In this document: one piece after another, positions 11,167 to 21,660 of the stretch
How the letters are laid out: the number at the start of each line of letters is the position of its first letter
Position numbering within the stretch: the first letter of the stretch is position 1
NCBI GenBank assembly: GCA_963969495.1
Contig: OZ018326.1
Coordinates: 177,540,497-177,604,496, forward strand
Direction of reading: 5' to 3'
Length of the DNA stretch: 64,000 nt
From: Ceratothoa steindachneri
Lineage: Eukaryota > Arthropoda > Malacostraca > Isopoda > Cymothoidae
Program-made: the position numbers and the translations under genes
Notes under the pieces: generated by a model
The model's input: the letters and a program-made list of their open reading frames with translations, nothing else
Told to the model about the DNA's origin: nothing
Database searches by the model: none

Positions 11167-13003
11167 GTGTACCGGCAATCGAAGATCTCGGGTGACTTTG
11201 ACGAATACAGGAGGCTAGCCAGGAGAGTGAAGTCCAGTATAAGGGCGGCTAAGCGGTCTGAGGAACTCCGAGTGGCGAGACTCTGTAAAGAGAATCCCAA
11301 GGAGTTTTTTGGATATGTGAACAGCCGTAAACCAATCCGTCAAACGATTGGCCCTTTAAGGAATGAGGAGGGGACATTAAAGCATTCAGATGCAGAAAAT
11401 TCTAGCCTCCTCAACGACTACTTCTCTTCAGTGTTTACTGAAGAGTGTGGTCCCATTCCCCAGCCGACGGATTCCTACTCGGGGGAAAAGCTGGAGGCAA
11501 TGGACTTCACCGAAGGAGAAATAAAGAAAAAGATCGCTGACCTAAAGACGAATAAGTCCCCTGGACTGAACGGGTTTCTACCTAAAGTGTTGAGGGAAGT
11601 GTGCGATGAAGTATCACGACATCTGTGCGCTATCTTTAACATGTCAATCCGGACCAAATGCGTTCCTAGAGACTGGCGTGAGGGGGAGGTGACTCCTATC
11701 TTCAAGAAAGGAGACCGTAACCAACCGTCGAACTACCGACCTATCAGTCTGACTTCGATAGTCGGTAAACTCATGGAAAGCATCATGGTGGACAAAGTGA
11801 GGTCGTATTTAGAGTCAAACCTGCTACTGAGGAGTTCCCAGCACGGCTTTCGAAGGCAACGGTCATGCCTGACGAACCTTGTGGAATTCTTCCACTTTGT
11901 CCTTAGTGAGCACGATCGGGACAAGGCGGTGGATGTGGTCTACCTAGACTTTTAGAAAGCCTTTGATAAGGTACCACACCGCCGCCTTCTCCGGAAAGTG
12001 CGAGCGCTTGGCATAGACGGAAAGGTAGCCGGCTGGATCGAGAACTGGCTAAGTGGCAGACGGCAACGGCCGGTTGTGAATGGACAGTCTTCTGAGTGGG
12101 TGCACGTTACTAGCGGGGTGCCTCAAGGTTCTGTCCTGGGACCACTACTATTCATCATCTACGTCAACGACATGGACGGTGACATGGTTACCAAGATTTC
12201 CAAATTTGCCGACGATACCAAGCTTGGTATGAACGTTGCAAAGGATGGAAATATTGGCCGCCTGCAGGAAGATCTTGGGAAGATTGGGGAATGGTCGGAC
12301 ACGTGGCAAATGCCTTTTAACGTGGGCAAATGCAAAGTGATGCATATCGGCCACAAAACCCCCAATCTCAGTATATCCTTAAGGGCACTGCTATGTAATC
12401 CACCGACACTGAGAAGGACTTGGGTGTTACTATCACTAGTGACCTCAAGTTCTCGAAACAGTGCATTGAGGCGGAGAAAAAGGCCCAAAGGATGCTAGGC
12501 TATATTAAGCGCCAGTTTGGTTATCGGACCCAGGAGATTGTACTGTGCCTGTACAACTCACTTGTCCGACCGCACCTGGAGTATGCCGTACAATTTTGGA
12601 GTCCTTCATTGCGAAAGGACATCGCGAGATTGGAACGCGTACAAGCTAGGGCAACCAAACTGATTTCCTCTATCCGACATAAAAGTTATGAGGATAGACT
12701 AAGGGAGTTAGATCTGTTCTCGTTGGAAACCCGTAGACTGCGTGGTCAGCTCATCGAGGTCTTCAAAATACTTCGAGGGTTCGACAATGTTGACTACCGG
12801 GATATTTTCACACTGAGTGAGAACAGAACGCGCAATCACGGCTTCAAACTTAAACTGAAGCGTTACAACCGCAATCTGTGTGGAAACTTTTTTACATACA
12901 GTATCTGCGGTATGTGGAACGCACTTCCAGTGGAAGTTGTCAACAGTGAATCTGTTGATTAGTTCAAGTCAAGACTAGACAAAGTCTTGAAAGGTGGCCG
13001 TTT
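11167..13003 (+). pseudogene. CR1-A ORF2 reverse transcriptase and C-terminus
   Basis: The RT is almost complete. Motifs in order: NKSPGLNGFLPKVL, EVTPIFKKGDRNQPSNYRPI, SQHGFRRQRSC, VVYLDF then TAG (11953-11955) then KAFDKVPH, SGVPQGSVLGPLLF (about 12112), KFADDTKLG with an intact catalytic DD (about 12205), and the C-terminal RLRELDLFSLETRRLRG and MWNALPVEVV blocks. Damage: nonsense at 11953, a frameshift near 12370-12420, and TAG at 12960-12962 before FKSRLDKVLKGG. With the TGA at 11131 this makes three nonsense codons and one frameshift in an otherwise well-kept ORF2, so the insertion is not very old. Confidence 0.88.
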
Positions 13004-13102
13004 ATGGACGCAAAACAATTGAGCAGCTATGTGCCCGCTCGATTGCTAGTCCAATGGTACCCTCTTTGAATGGACCGTAAGGTCTCCTAGGGTACTTACT
13101 TT

Positions 13103-13127
13103 CCTTGTTACTCCTTGTTACTCTTTA
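13103..13127 (+). repeat. CR1-A short-repeat tail and right target-site duplication
   Basis: The ten-base unit CCTTGTTACT occurs once in full and is followed by CCTTGTTA; CTCTTTA (13121-13127) then matches the left duplication. The CT shared by the tail unit and the duplication makes the junction ambiguous by two bases. Confidence 0.8.
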
Positions 13128-15277
13128 AAGAGGTTGTTTCTGCCCTACCTCCTATTGATACTACAGCTTCACCTGAACAAACCTTAAACTCTGCACCAAT
13201 CATTACTCGCCTGCCTTGACGCTCACGCCCCCCTTATCACTCCTTCCAATCGCCATCACCGCACCCCTTGGTTTACCATGGAACTCTTTCGTTCAAGGAG
13301 GTCCTTACGTGCCCAAGAACGTGCCCTTTATAAAACACGTCTCGTAAGCAGGACACGATCTCCCTCTCACTTGCCTATCGCCTTGGTACTTCGACTTATT
13401 CATTCACGCAAACTTTTGTCTGACAACAAGAATGACCCTTGCACTATTTTTAGTCTCCTCTTTCGTTTTTCCTTGCTTAGCCCCATTTATCCCACCTCTT
13501 CCCCCATCAACCCCTCTACTCTTTCTAAAGTTTACTCTGACAAAGTTATTAACCTTCGCGCCGTATTACCTCAGTCGTCTGAACAAATCAATGCTATTCT
13601 CCATGACCACATTCCATTGCCACTTAACGTCCTCACTTGGGCGTCCTCTGAGGGAGTAACTGCCCTGATCTCACGCTCTAGCAAATCTAGATCCCCTAAT
13701 AACCTCTTTCCACCCAAACTCCTTCACCAAATTCTTCCTGATATTCTCCCACTGATTCTCTATCTCATTAACACTTTACTTGACACAGGGGTGGTTTTCT
13801 CTTTCTTCAAACATGCCTCAATCCGTCATATCCTTAAAAAAGCACACCTAAGCCCCTCTGAACCATCTAGCTATCGCCCCTTACAGCTTCCATTCCTCTC
13901 TAAGGTCTTCAAGAGAGTGGTTATCTCTTGCCTTAATAATCATATTTTTAACTGCAATATCGATGAAATGAACCAATCGAGGTTCAAAGCGAAGCACTCT
14001 GCTGAAACCGCTTTTCTTAATGTTTCAGACGGTTTACTTAGAGCAGCCGATAGGGAGTGTACGTCCATTCTAGTCCTCTTATACCACTCCTCTGCTTTCA
14101 ACACCATCGACCACACTGTCCTCCTTGATCGTCTTCACACTTCCTTTGGTCTCTCGGACACTGCACTTGATTGGTTACGCTCATACTTCTCCTCGCGCAC
14201 TCAGTCGGTCGCCCTCGATAAACTCTCCTCTGAGCCCGCGCCCATTCATTTTGGGGTGCCTTAGGGCTCAGTCCTTGATACCCTCCTCTTTCGCATCTAC
14301 CTGCTTCCTCTTGGATCCCTTCTTCGCGATTTGGGCCTGTACTTCCACCTCTATGCTGATGACACTCAGATATACATTTCCTCATTCCCTGTGTCCTTCT
14401 CTGTAAGAATTTCCAAGCTGCTTTAAGCCTACACCTCCATAAACGAATGGCTGTCTGCCAACTTTCTCAAAATTAACCTCGATAAAATTGAAGTTCTCCT
14501 TGTTTGTACAGCTTCGATGGTGGAGAAATCTAAACCTCTTTTCCCCTCCCTTAACCTTGCGGAAACCAATGTTGCCTTCTCTGATACCGTCAGTAATCTT
14601 GGTGTTATTTTGGAAGAGCAACTCTCGTTTAAACCGCACATCCATCGTATCTGTATGTAATCCCTCGGTTTCCTCCGCAACTTCTCAGGTGTTCGATCCC
14701 TTTTGATCGAGAAAGCCTTGAGACTGCCATTCAAACTTTTGTCACCTCACACTTAGACTACTGCAATTCTCTTCTAGTAAATCTTCCTTCTTCGTCACTT
14801 CGACCCCTATAACTAGTTCAAAACTATGCTGCCCGGCTCTTCCTTCGCCGTCTCTGCTTCTCTCTTTCGATAACTCTGTTACCGGAGCTACACTGGTTAA
14901 TTATTCGCTTTCGTAGCCAATATAAAATTCTCCTCATCACCAACAAGGACCTAAACCTCGAGGCTCCACCTTATATCTCGTCTACTCTCTCCCATGGTCA
15001 AACTCCTTGAGCACTCCGGTCTAACCTCTCTTGCCTCCTGAACACTCTTCGTTCTGTCCTCTGCTCGATGGGGGACCGTTCCTTCTCAGTTTGTGCTCCT
15101 AGTCTCTGGAATGCTCTTACTACCGAAGTCCAATCCTCTCCCTCCCTTGCTACTTTTAAACGTCCCCTGAAGACTCATCCCTTCAGATTGCCATCTCTCC
15201 CTTGTAAACTTTCTCTACACTCGCTACACAACCTGCGCTCTAGGGGAGGGCTAACAGCCCTGAATGGCGCATTATAA
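13128..15277 (+). pseudogene. L2-A reverse transcriptase and C-terminus
   Basis: Downstream half of L2-A ORF2. The longest frame (13278-14264) reads through the linker (RSRRSLRAQERALYKTR), SSYRPLQLPFLSKVF, TAFLNVSDGLLRAADRE, SAFNTIDHTVLLDRLH and IHFGVP. A TAG then replaces the glutamine of the PQGSVL box (14263). The same frame continues to [12 protein letters not shown] near 14345, which keeps the catalytic DD. After about 14640 stops and frameshifts accumulate. A 69-codon frame (15068-15277) gives MGDRSFSVCAPSLWNAL and ATFKRPLKTH, the family's C-terminal signature. The L2-B copy is better preserved over the same region. Confidence 0.85.
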
Positions 15278-15292
15278 ATACCTATTATTTTT

Positions 15293-16212
15293 ATAAAGCC
15301 CCCGCTAAACATGAACATGAAACACGTAGAAATTGCAGGTCGTACAGGCCCCATTGTGAAAAGTGAAATGTGGTGTTAAATGTAACATGATGCAGCTGAA
15401 ATCGTGAAAATTTCCTGACCTGCCGGTCCCAATGCTCATAAGATCTGCCGTTATATATTTTCCACTCATTTCCCGTTCCTATATAGTCACCAGTTTTTTT
15501 ACAAGTGTCCGTTAACAAACATTATGCCGCAGATGCAATTGTTGGATTCCTTTAAATTAAAAAGAATAAATCCGGTAAGCAGTTGCCATGACAGCGAAAG
15601 ACCAATAACTCTAATGGTCGTAGGATCTCCTGCATTCAGAGTTTAAGGAAAGGACCCGTTCTCTGACCTGGCGACTCTTGTTCAGGGAATGCTGAAGCTG
15701 CCTGAGTATACTGGGCTAACGTGCGAGTTCTTTCGAATGGTATAATTGCCAAAGTCTTCTCAAGGTTAGCCAGGGAATTATTTTCATCACACATAATAAA
15801 CATCTTGCGCTACATATTCTATCAATCTACACCATGAAATGCACGTTATGCATGCATATTTGTTTACACAGTCTCCATCTTTCGACCCTTCAATCAGCTT
15901 TAGGCGAATATTCCTGGAATAGAGAATTGAGGAAATAAACCTGACATTTCATTCGTGACAACGTAGGTTTATTTTATTCAGGATATCTTTAAGGTTTTTA
16001 TTTTCATTTCTGTATTTCATAATGACGTTTATTTTACACCTGACGTATATTTCCTTTTTGCCTCTTTCATAAAGCTATTATTATCCACGGACTCTACAAT
16101 TTTGTATTTATGGAATATTTGTTAAGTTTGTTTTTTTTTTAGAAAATACTAACTTTACGCAAGCAAACTTTTTAAACCATATTTCTGTCATAAAATGGCA
16201 TCAGTTGATTGC
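15293..16212. other. Intergenic DNA, no gene seen
   Basis: About 0.9 kb with no convincing coding frame or recognised repeat. A 75-codon minus-strand frame near 15291-15518 has no motif. Confidence 0.5.
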
Positions 16213-16417
16213 TATCCCAAACGAAGCTAAGGCTAAGGGATTCAGTTCCTTTTTATTCCGCACGGAGGTGGAGCGAAGGAATTTAGCTGGTTGTTATTCC
16301 ACGCGAAACTGGAGTGAAGGGATACTGGTATTTGTTATTCCACACGGAGTTGAAGTGAATTGATTCAGTTGTTTGTTTTTTCCAACTGAAGATAGAGTGA
16401 CGGGCTCTAAACAAGAA
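16213..16417 (+). repeat. Minisatellite, five diverged units of 41 bp
   Basis: Units start at 16213, 16254, 16295, 16336 and 16377, an exact 41-bp step. The core reads TATTCC(A/G)C(A/G)CGGA...TGGAG(T/C)GAAGG, with a T-rich end. The three central units are clearest; the first and last are more diverged. Because 41 is not a multiple of three and stops occur, it does not encode a repeat protein. Confidence 0.85.
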
Positions 16418-18489
16418 TGCTTTTCATATTCTACCGTTTAAAAATAACTTTATACTTGTATCATAAATGAAAGAGATGGTCTTTAGTTTAATGCTCACCA
16501 TTAAGCATAGCTTTTGTTTATTTTGCAGATAGTAAAGGAATTTATTATCAGTCTTTTTTGGCAATAAAGTATAACCGGTCTGAAAACTGAATCTATGTTT
16601 GAAATCTTGTTTAAATACTTTTGTTTTTGTGCAGCTGTAGCGTGGTATTTGAAAAAAGGGGGCGGCAAAATGAAATTCATACTTATAAAAACAAGTTTGT
16701 TTCAAGATGCGCAAATTGCACTACGTTAAAAGTACCTCTTTTGAATAAGCGATTGAGGGAAATCGGGATTTTTTGAGGATTTATTTAATTTTTGAAAATA
16801 AAAAGAAATCCGCATAGGACAAATCATTGATGTAGAGTGGATAATGCCACACTTCAATCTAAATTCATACACAACCTTCGTACTAAACTTCGAATAAGTT
16901 GAAATGCCACGGCCCAAAGCAAAATATCTTGTATTTTAATCCAAAAGTTTTGCTTTCAATTTTGTAAAAACGTAGTAATAATAATAATAATGCGTGATCA
17001 TTTGTTGCCGTTCAAGAAAGTGATGGAAATCTACCCTTAAGGATTATCCTCAAAAGGTCAGCATATCTTTTTTTGCGACCTCTCAGCTTTGAAGGTGAGG
17101 CGGCCAGTTGAACCTCATGGTAGGCAAATCCAATTTCCACTCCTGGATATAAATCACTTAAAAATATTTCTTCGCTCTCCTCAAACTTGACTATAAATTG
17201 ATCAAACACTATCAATAAAATATCGTAACTTTGATACCGTTTTCTCCTTCCTGTTGTTTTCCCTTTACCCTTAATGTATCCCTTCCTTGCATTTTGTGTC
17301 GAACAACCTCTCCGAAATTTTGACCGATTTTTAAACCCTTTTTGTTACTATTAACTTTTAATTTAAATAAGGAATAACAATGTTAAATATTTGAATACTC
17401 TTTTCTTATTTATTCTTAAAATTAGTTCTCTTCCTTCAAAGAACAATGGTTTTATTAATAGGCTAAAACCTAACATTTATTTCAGCATACCAAGATATAG
17501 AAGGATAAAGAACATCAAATGCTACAAACAAGCGCTGCTTCGAGTCATCCAGAAGAGAAACGAAGTCATCAAATAACTGGAAATGATTTGCAAACTTTCA
17601 ACAGAAGAGATTACGCATCCAGGTTCCAAGTCATCCAATGTTCATCCCCACTATCTAAGCATGTCTTTCAAAGATGAATCCATGGTTTTACCTCCCTAGG
17701 AAGCATAACTGCTTAGACTGTCATATTTCAGGAAATCTTTTGAATAAAATATACTAGTGGCGAGAAAGTTGTTGGGAAGTTGCGGAAATACGAATGATGT
17801 AGGGGCGAATGTGATGAATGATGATAGACAAAGAGTAGAAGATGAGACACGTGAAATTATTATCCAAAAGTTATTAGTAAAAAATCTCAGGATGTGTGTA
17901 AAGCAGAAACTGAAAAATATAGAAGATTGCTTGGTTGAGTGTGAAAAAGAGAAGAGATATTAAAATTTAAGAACTATAATAGGAACTAAAAATAATAATG
18001 ATGCCTATAATGTTTGCAGTTTTAATTATGTAAAGAAACAAGTTAGTGCATTATAAATTGCGTACTCGAGTAAACTATAAATGTATATCTGAATGGATTG
18101 GATGAGTATAATAAGAGCTCTACAAAGACAATTCTCTATCTGGAGGAAGCTGTATGAAAGATCGTAATGGTGAGAATAAGGAAAAAGTTATATTAAAGTA
18201 TGAGACTATTTATGTGGCTTTGTAAAGTAGAGAACATGGAAGGGTGCCGATGTGGTGCGCAGAAAGCTGTGGCATCTTTATACGCTTCTAACTAGTACGC
18301 AAACTAAACTGAGTGGAGGCAATTGCGTCAAACTTGAAAATAAATAGGAAAATGGAAAGAGATCCAGCGAGTAGATAGTTGCAAATAGGGAAAGGCTCCT
18401 TTTTACTTGGCACCAGACGTCCAGACGTGTATACTGTACAGCTCTAACATGGATGTATCATTTCTTTTTTCTCTAAATAAGTTTCTTTT
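16418..18489. other. Intergenic AT-rich DNA, no gene supported
   Basis: Short frames occur (for example 16424-16714 minus, 17391-17576 plus, 17757-17963 plus). None has a recognisable domain, and their composition is that of AT-rich filler. The frame at 17757-17963 gives a charged, lysine-rich peptide that I do not recognise. Confidence 0.45.
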
Positions 18490-18583
18490 CATTTATAATA
18501 ATAATAATAAGTATTTTATAATGCGCTCTTCAAGGCGTGAGGCCTTGCCAGAGCACACTTTGTGCTGAGATGAGAATGGAAAT

Positions 18584-19888
18584 TCAATGGAAATTTAAGA
18601 GGGGGGAGAAGGCAATACTGAAAAGATACGTTTTCAGGAGACGCTTAAATGTGGTAAGAGAGGAAGAAGACCTGATTTCAGCAGGAAGAGCATTCCACAA
18701 CTTGGGGGCACAGATTGAGAAGGAGCAGTCACCCATTAGGCAGAGGGATGAACGAGGAATATTCAAAAGAGGTGTATGTGATGACCGAAGGGCCTGAGGG
18801 ACATGGCGTGGTGAGAGAGCAGAAGAGAGGTAAGACGGGGCCTTGTTGTTTAGGGCCTTAAATGTGAAGAGAAGTATCTTGAAGCTAGTACGGGATCTGA
18901 CAGGGAGCCAGTGCAGTTCATGCAGCAAGGGTTTCAAGGAAGATAAGCGAGGGCAGCAGAGGAGAAGCCGGGCGGCATAGTTCTGTACAAGTTGAAGGGG
19001 GCGTAGAGAGGAAGATGGCAGATTCACAAGCAGAGAGTTACAGTAGTCAAGGCATGAGGTGATTAAGGCATGAACAGCAGTCTCAAGACTTTGGCGATCA
19101 AAGTGAGAGCGAATGCGAGAGAAGTTACGAAGGAAACATAGAAAGGATTTGCTAACATTGCGGATATGAGGCTTAAAGGAGAGATGCTCATCAAAAATAA
19201 CACCCATATTCCTAACGCAGTCAGAGAAAATGATAGTAGTACCGCCCAGAGTGAGCGAGGGAAAGAGAGATTTAGATTTTTTGACAAGAGCAGGGGGGCC
19301 GACGAAGAGGACCTCAGTTTTGGAGTGATTAAGCCTGAGGAAGTTGGTAGAGAGCCAGTCAGAAATGGAGGAGTAGGCAGCCAGGAGGTCAGTGATAGAG
19401 TAGGCAAGAGATGTGGGGGATGAAGAAACGAAAATTTGAGTGTCATCAGCATAGAGGTGGAAGGATAGACCGAGAATACAGAGAAGGGAATTAAAAGGGA
19501 GAAGGTAGATACGAAATAGTAGAGGACCAAGGACAGAGCCGTGTGGCACTCCAAAGCGAATGGGGGAAGAGTCGGATGAAACGTCGTCAATCACAACGGA
19601 TTGGGTACGAGACGAAAGGTAAGAGCGGAACCAGTCAAGCACGGTGCCTGATATGCCGAGGAAAGAGTGGAGACGATCAAGTAGGACGGTATGGTCAATA
19701 GTATCGAAGGAAGAGGAGAGGTCGAGTAGAACGAGGATGGAGGCACAACCCCTGTCCACGGCTCTTCGTAAGCAATCGGACACATTGAGAAGGGCGGTTT
19801 CTGTGGAGAGACCTGACTTGAAACCAGATTGATAGGTTTCATCAATGTTACAGGCCACCATGTGACTGTTGATGCGTGAAGCAAACAC
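18584..19888 (-). pseudogene. L2-B reverse transcriptase frame (434 codons open)
   Basis: The best-preserved coding stretch in the window. Motifs by residue: TETALLNVSDCLRRAVDRG (about 29-47), SSFDTIDHTVLLDRLHS (about 58-74), RFGVPHGSVLGPLLFRIYL (about 110-128; H replaces the usual Q of PQG), [12 protein letters not shown] with the catalytic DD (about 143-154), TSCLDYCNSLLVNLP (about 269-283), LQLVQNYAARLLL (about 291-303), CSFSICAPKLWNALP (about 387-401) and TTFKRLLKTYLF (about 409-420). The ATG used lies inside RT; upstream RT and linker sequence continues in other frames, so this is a fragment of ORF2, not a gene with its own start. Confidence 0.88.
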
Positions 19889-20870
19889 TCTCTCCAGAAC
19901 CTTAGAGAGGAAAGGAAGTTGCGAAAAAGGGCAATAATTGGAAGGGTCAGTGGAGTTCAGTTGAGGCTTTTTAAGAATCGGATGGATGTGGGCACGTTTG
20001 AAGGAAGAGAGAACAAGACCAGTTGCAAGTGAAGTGTTGAAGAGGTGCAGAAGCGTTGGGAGGATAGCAGGCAGAATTTTACATAGCAGTTTAGGCGAAA
20101 AATGTCCTTTGGAGAGCCCGATTTCTTAGAACGCGAGAGCAGGGCTGTAAGCTCCAACGCCATCACAGCGGGGTAAACGATAAGCGGCTGAAGCGGGAAG
20201 TCAGGGAGAATGGCAGGAGCCGGGAAAGAAGGCTGAGGGAGAGAGGCACGGAGGTTAGTGACCTTATATGTGAAGAAATTCGACAGTAGCAAGGTTAATG
20301 GGTGGAGAGACCTGGGCTGGGAGAGTAAGACGGGAGAGCAGGCGGAAGACGGTACGGGGATCATTCCCATTATCAGTAAGCAGATTACGTGAGTAGGCTT
20401 CACGAGCAGATTTTAATTTCGCCACGAGAGAGGGGTCGTGTCTTGACCACGGGTGCGAGCCTTTCTAAGGACTCTTTCATGGGCACGCATGGACTGCCTA
20501 GCACGAAGTTCCATAGAGGACCAAGGGGCACGGTGACAACGGGAATTTGAAGGGGTGACAAGGGAAGAGTGGGTATCAAGACAAGTGAGAAGGGGTTGCT
20601 CCGAAGAAAAGAAAATCTGGTCAGGAGAGGCAGAAGCATCAATTGGAGAAAGTTTGGAGGCCACATCATTAGCTAGTGAGGAAATATCAATGGAGGCTAG
20701 TCGACGGAAAGGCTTAGGATTATGAGACAGCTGGGGAGGTATATGGAATGGGATAGAGAAGTTGAAGTTGATAAGGAAGTGATCAGATATAGCATTAGAC
20801 AAATTTGTAGTCATTAGGTTGGAAATACAACAGTCAGAGATTACAAGGTCTCCAGTTGAAGTAGAACCAC
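19889..20870 (-). pseudogene. L2-B endonuclease end and linker, frameshifted
   Basis: Upstream part of L2-B ORF2 on the minus strand. The 20413-20814 frame gives TNLSNAISDHFLINFNFSIP (end of the endonuclease with SDH) and MELRARQSMRAHERVLRKAR (linker). The frame then shifts, and KVTNLRASLPQP and VMALELTALLSRSKKSGSPKD occur in 19957-20403, matching KVINLRAVLPQS and SEGVTALISRSSKSRSPNN in L2-A. At least two frameshifts are needed. Confidence 0.75.
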
Positions 20871-21009
20871 CACCTCACCATCCATAGACACATATTTCTG
20901 CCCAATCGAGCTTAGATCCGCTTTGCCACGTCACTGATCATCCTGTTAATATAACACATTTCTTCCTTCCTCCTTTAGTGAACTCTGTCTAGGTTATTTT
21001 GAGTCGATG

Positions 21010-21660
21010 GAATTGTTGTCTTTCTGTCTCTTTTCACCTGCGGCAGAGCGCCAAGTCTAGGCATCGCCTTTTTTCAAAGGAGTAAAATTCAATTGTACCC
21101 ATTTAGAGCCATGAAATGACTCATATGACCGTGGGACATATGGTTATTCACTTTAGAGATTTCAAATCTGCCGTCGGATTTAGCGCTGGGTGGTGCCATC
21201 TAGTGCCAGAAGGTTGATTTAATCATTCAAATGCACTTGTAATCAATTTGAACTTTGGGAAACCATCAATTCAATAACAATTTGTCATCTTATCACAAAA
21301 CGCCGCAGGTTATTGGAGGCACTTTCTCTTTTGTTACCTGCGGCGAAGTGCCAAGTCTATGCATCGTTTTTTTTTTCAAAAGGAGTAAGGTTCATTTTTC
21401 AAAAGGAGTAAAGTTCAATTGTACCTATTTAGAACCATGAAATGACCCATATTGGCCCTGGCGATTTCAAATCTACCATCGGATTTGGCGCTGGGTTGCG
21501 CCATCTACTGACACAAGTCCCATTTAACCATTTAGTCATTTAAAGACACTTGTAAGTGATTTGAGTCATGGAAAACCATCAATGCAATAACCATTTATCA
21601 TCTTATCACAAAACGCCACAGGTCATTGTGGGGGACTTTTCCTCTTGTTTTCTCTTTCTG
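21010..21660 (+). repeat. Tandem duplication, two units of about 300 bp
   Basis: ACCTGCGGC at 21036 recurs at 21336, and the following sequence keeps step: GCGCCAAGTCTA/GTGCCAAGTCTA, GGAGTAAAATTCAATTGTAC/GGAGTAAAGTTCAATTGTAC, and CATCTTATCACAAAACGCC at both unit ends. Each unit ends with CGCC(G/A)CAGGT, the reverse complement of its start, so the units have about 10-bp terminal inverted repeats. Unit 2 carries an extra small duplication near 21379-21420 (TCAAAAGGAGTAA twice). Confidence 0.85.

Larger units (their letters stand above)
10096..13120 (+). mobile_element. CR1-type LINE (copy A), 5' truncated, nested in L2-A
   Basis: A 3025-bp insert begins inside the end of ORF1 and carries a nearly full-length but broken ORF2 (endonuclease then RT). 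It ends in a short tandem tail (unit CCTTGTTACT, 13103-13120) rather than poly(A), as is typical of CR1-clade LINEs. It is flanked by CTCTTTA duplications. RT motifs match a large family with SGVPQGSVLGPLLF, FADDTKLG and RLRELDLFSLETRRLRG blocks. A related C-terminal fragment occurs at 25.99-26.45 kb. Confidence 0.9.
9336..15292 (+). mobile_element. L2-type LINE (copy A), split by a nested CR1-type LINE
   Basis: The endonuclease half lies at about 9340-10095 and the RT half at about 13121-15292. Between them sits a foreign LINE (10096-13120) bounded by a CTCTTTA target duplication. Joining the halves restores the spacing seen in the uninterrupted minus-strand relative at 18.5-20.88 kb: the gap between the two ATTGAT landmarks is 41 nt here and 42 nt there. 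The 3' end, GCGCATTATAAATACCTATT, is shared with that relative. L2 assignment rests on the RT and C-terminal motifs (YADDTQ, SLWNAL, FKRPLKTH) and on the TATAAATA...TATTATT tail. Confidence 0.88.
18490..20880 (-). mobile_element. L2-type LINE (copy B), 5' truncated
   Basis: On the minus strand the order is the end of the endonuclease (ISDHFLINF, about 20790-20760), the linker (MELRARQSMRAHERVLRKAR), RT, and a 3' end GCGCATTATAAAATACTTA followed by (TTA)n at about 18530-18496. It belongs to the same family as L2-A: the segments around SDH, NVSDCLRRAVDRG, TIDHTVLLDRLHS and the C-terminus align closely. The 5' edge near 20880 falls inside the endonuclease. Frameshifts interrupt the linker region (about 19890-20670), but the RT is open for 434 codons. 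Confidence 0.9.

Noticed and set aside
18537..18797. Plus-strand frames across 18537-19423
   Set aside because: These are antisense shadows of the L2-B reverse transcriptase.
21010..21660. CRISPR-like array
   Set aside because: Only two long units are present with no short regular repeats and spacers, and the context is eukaryotic.
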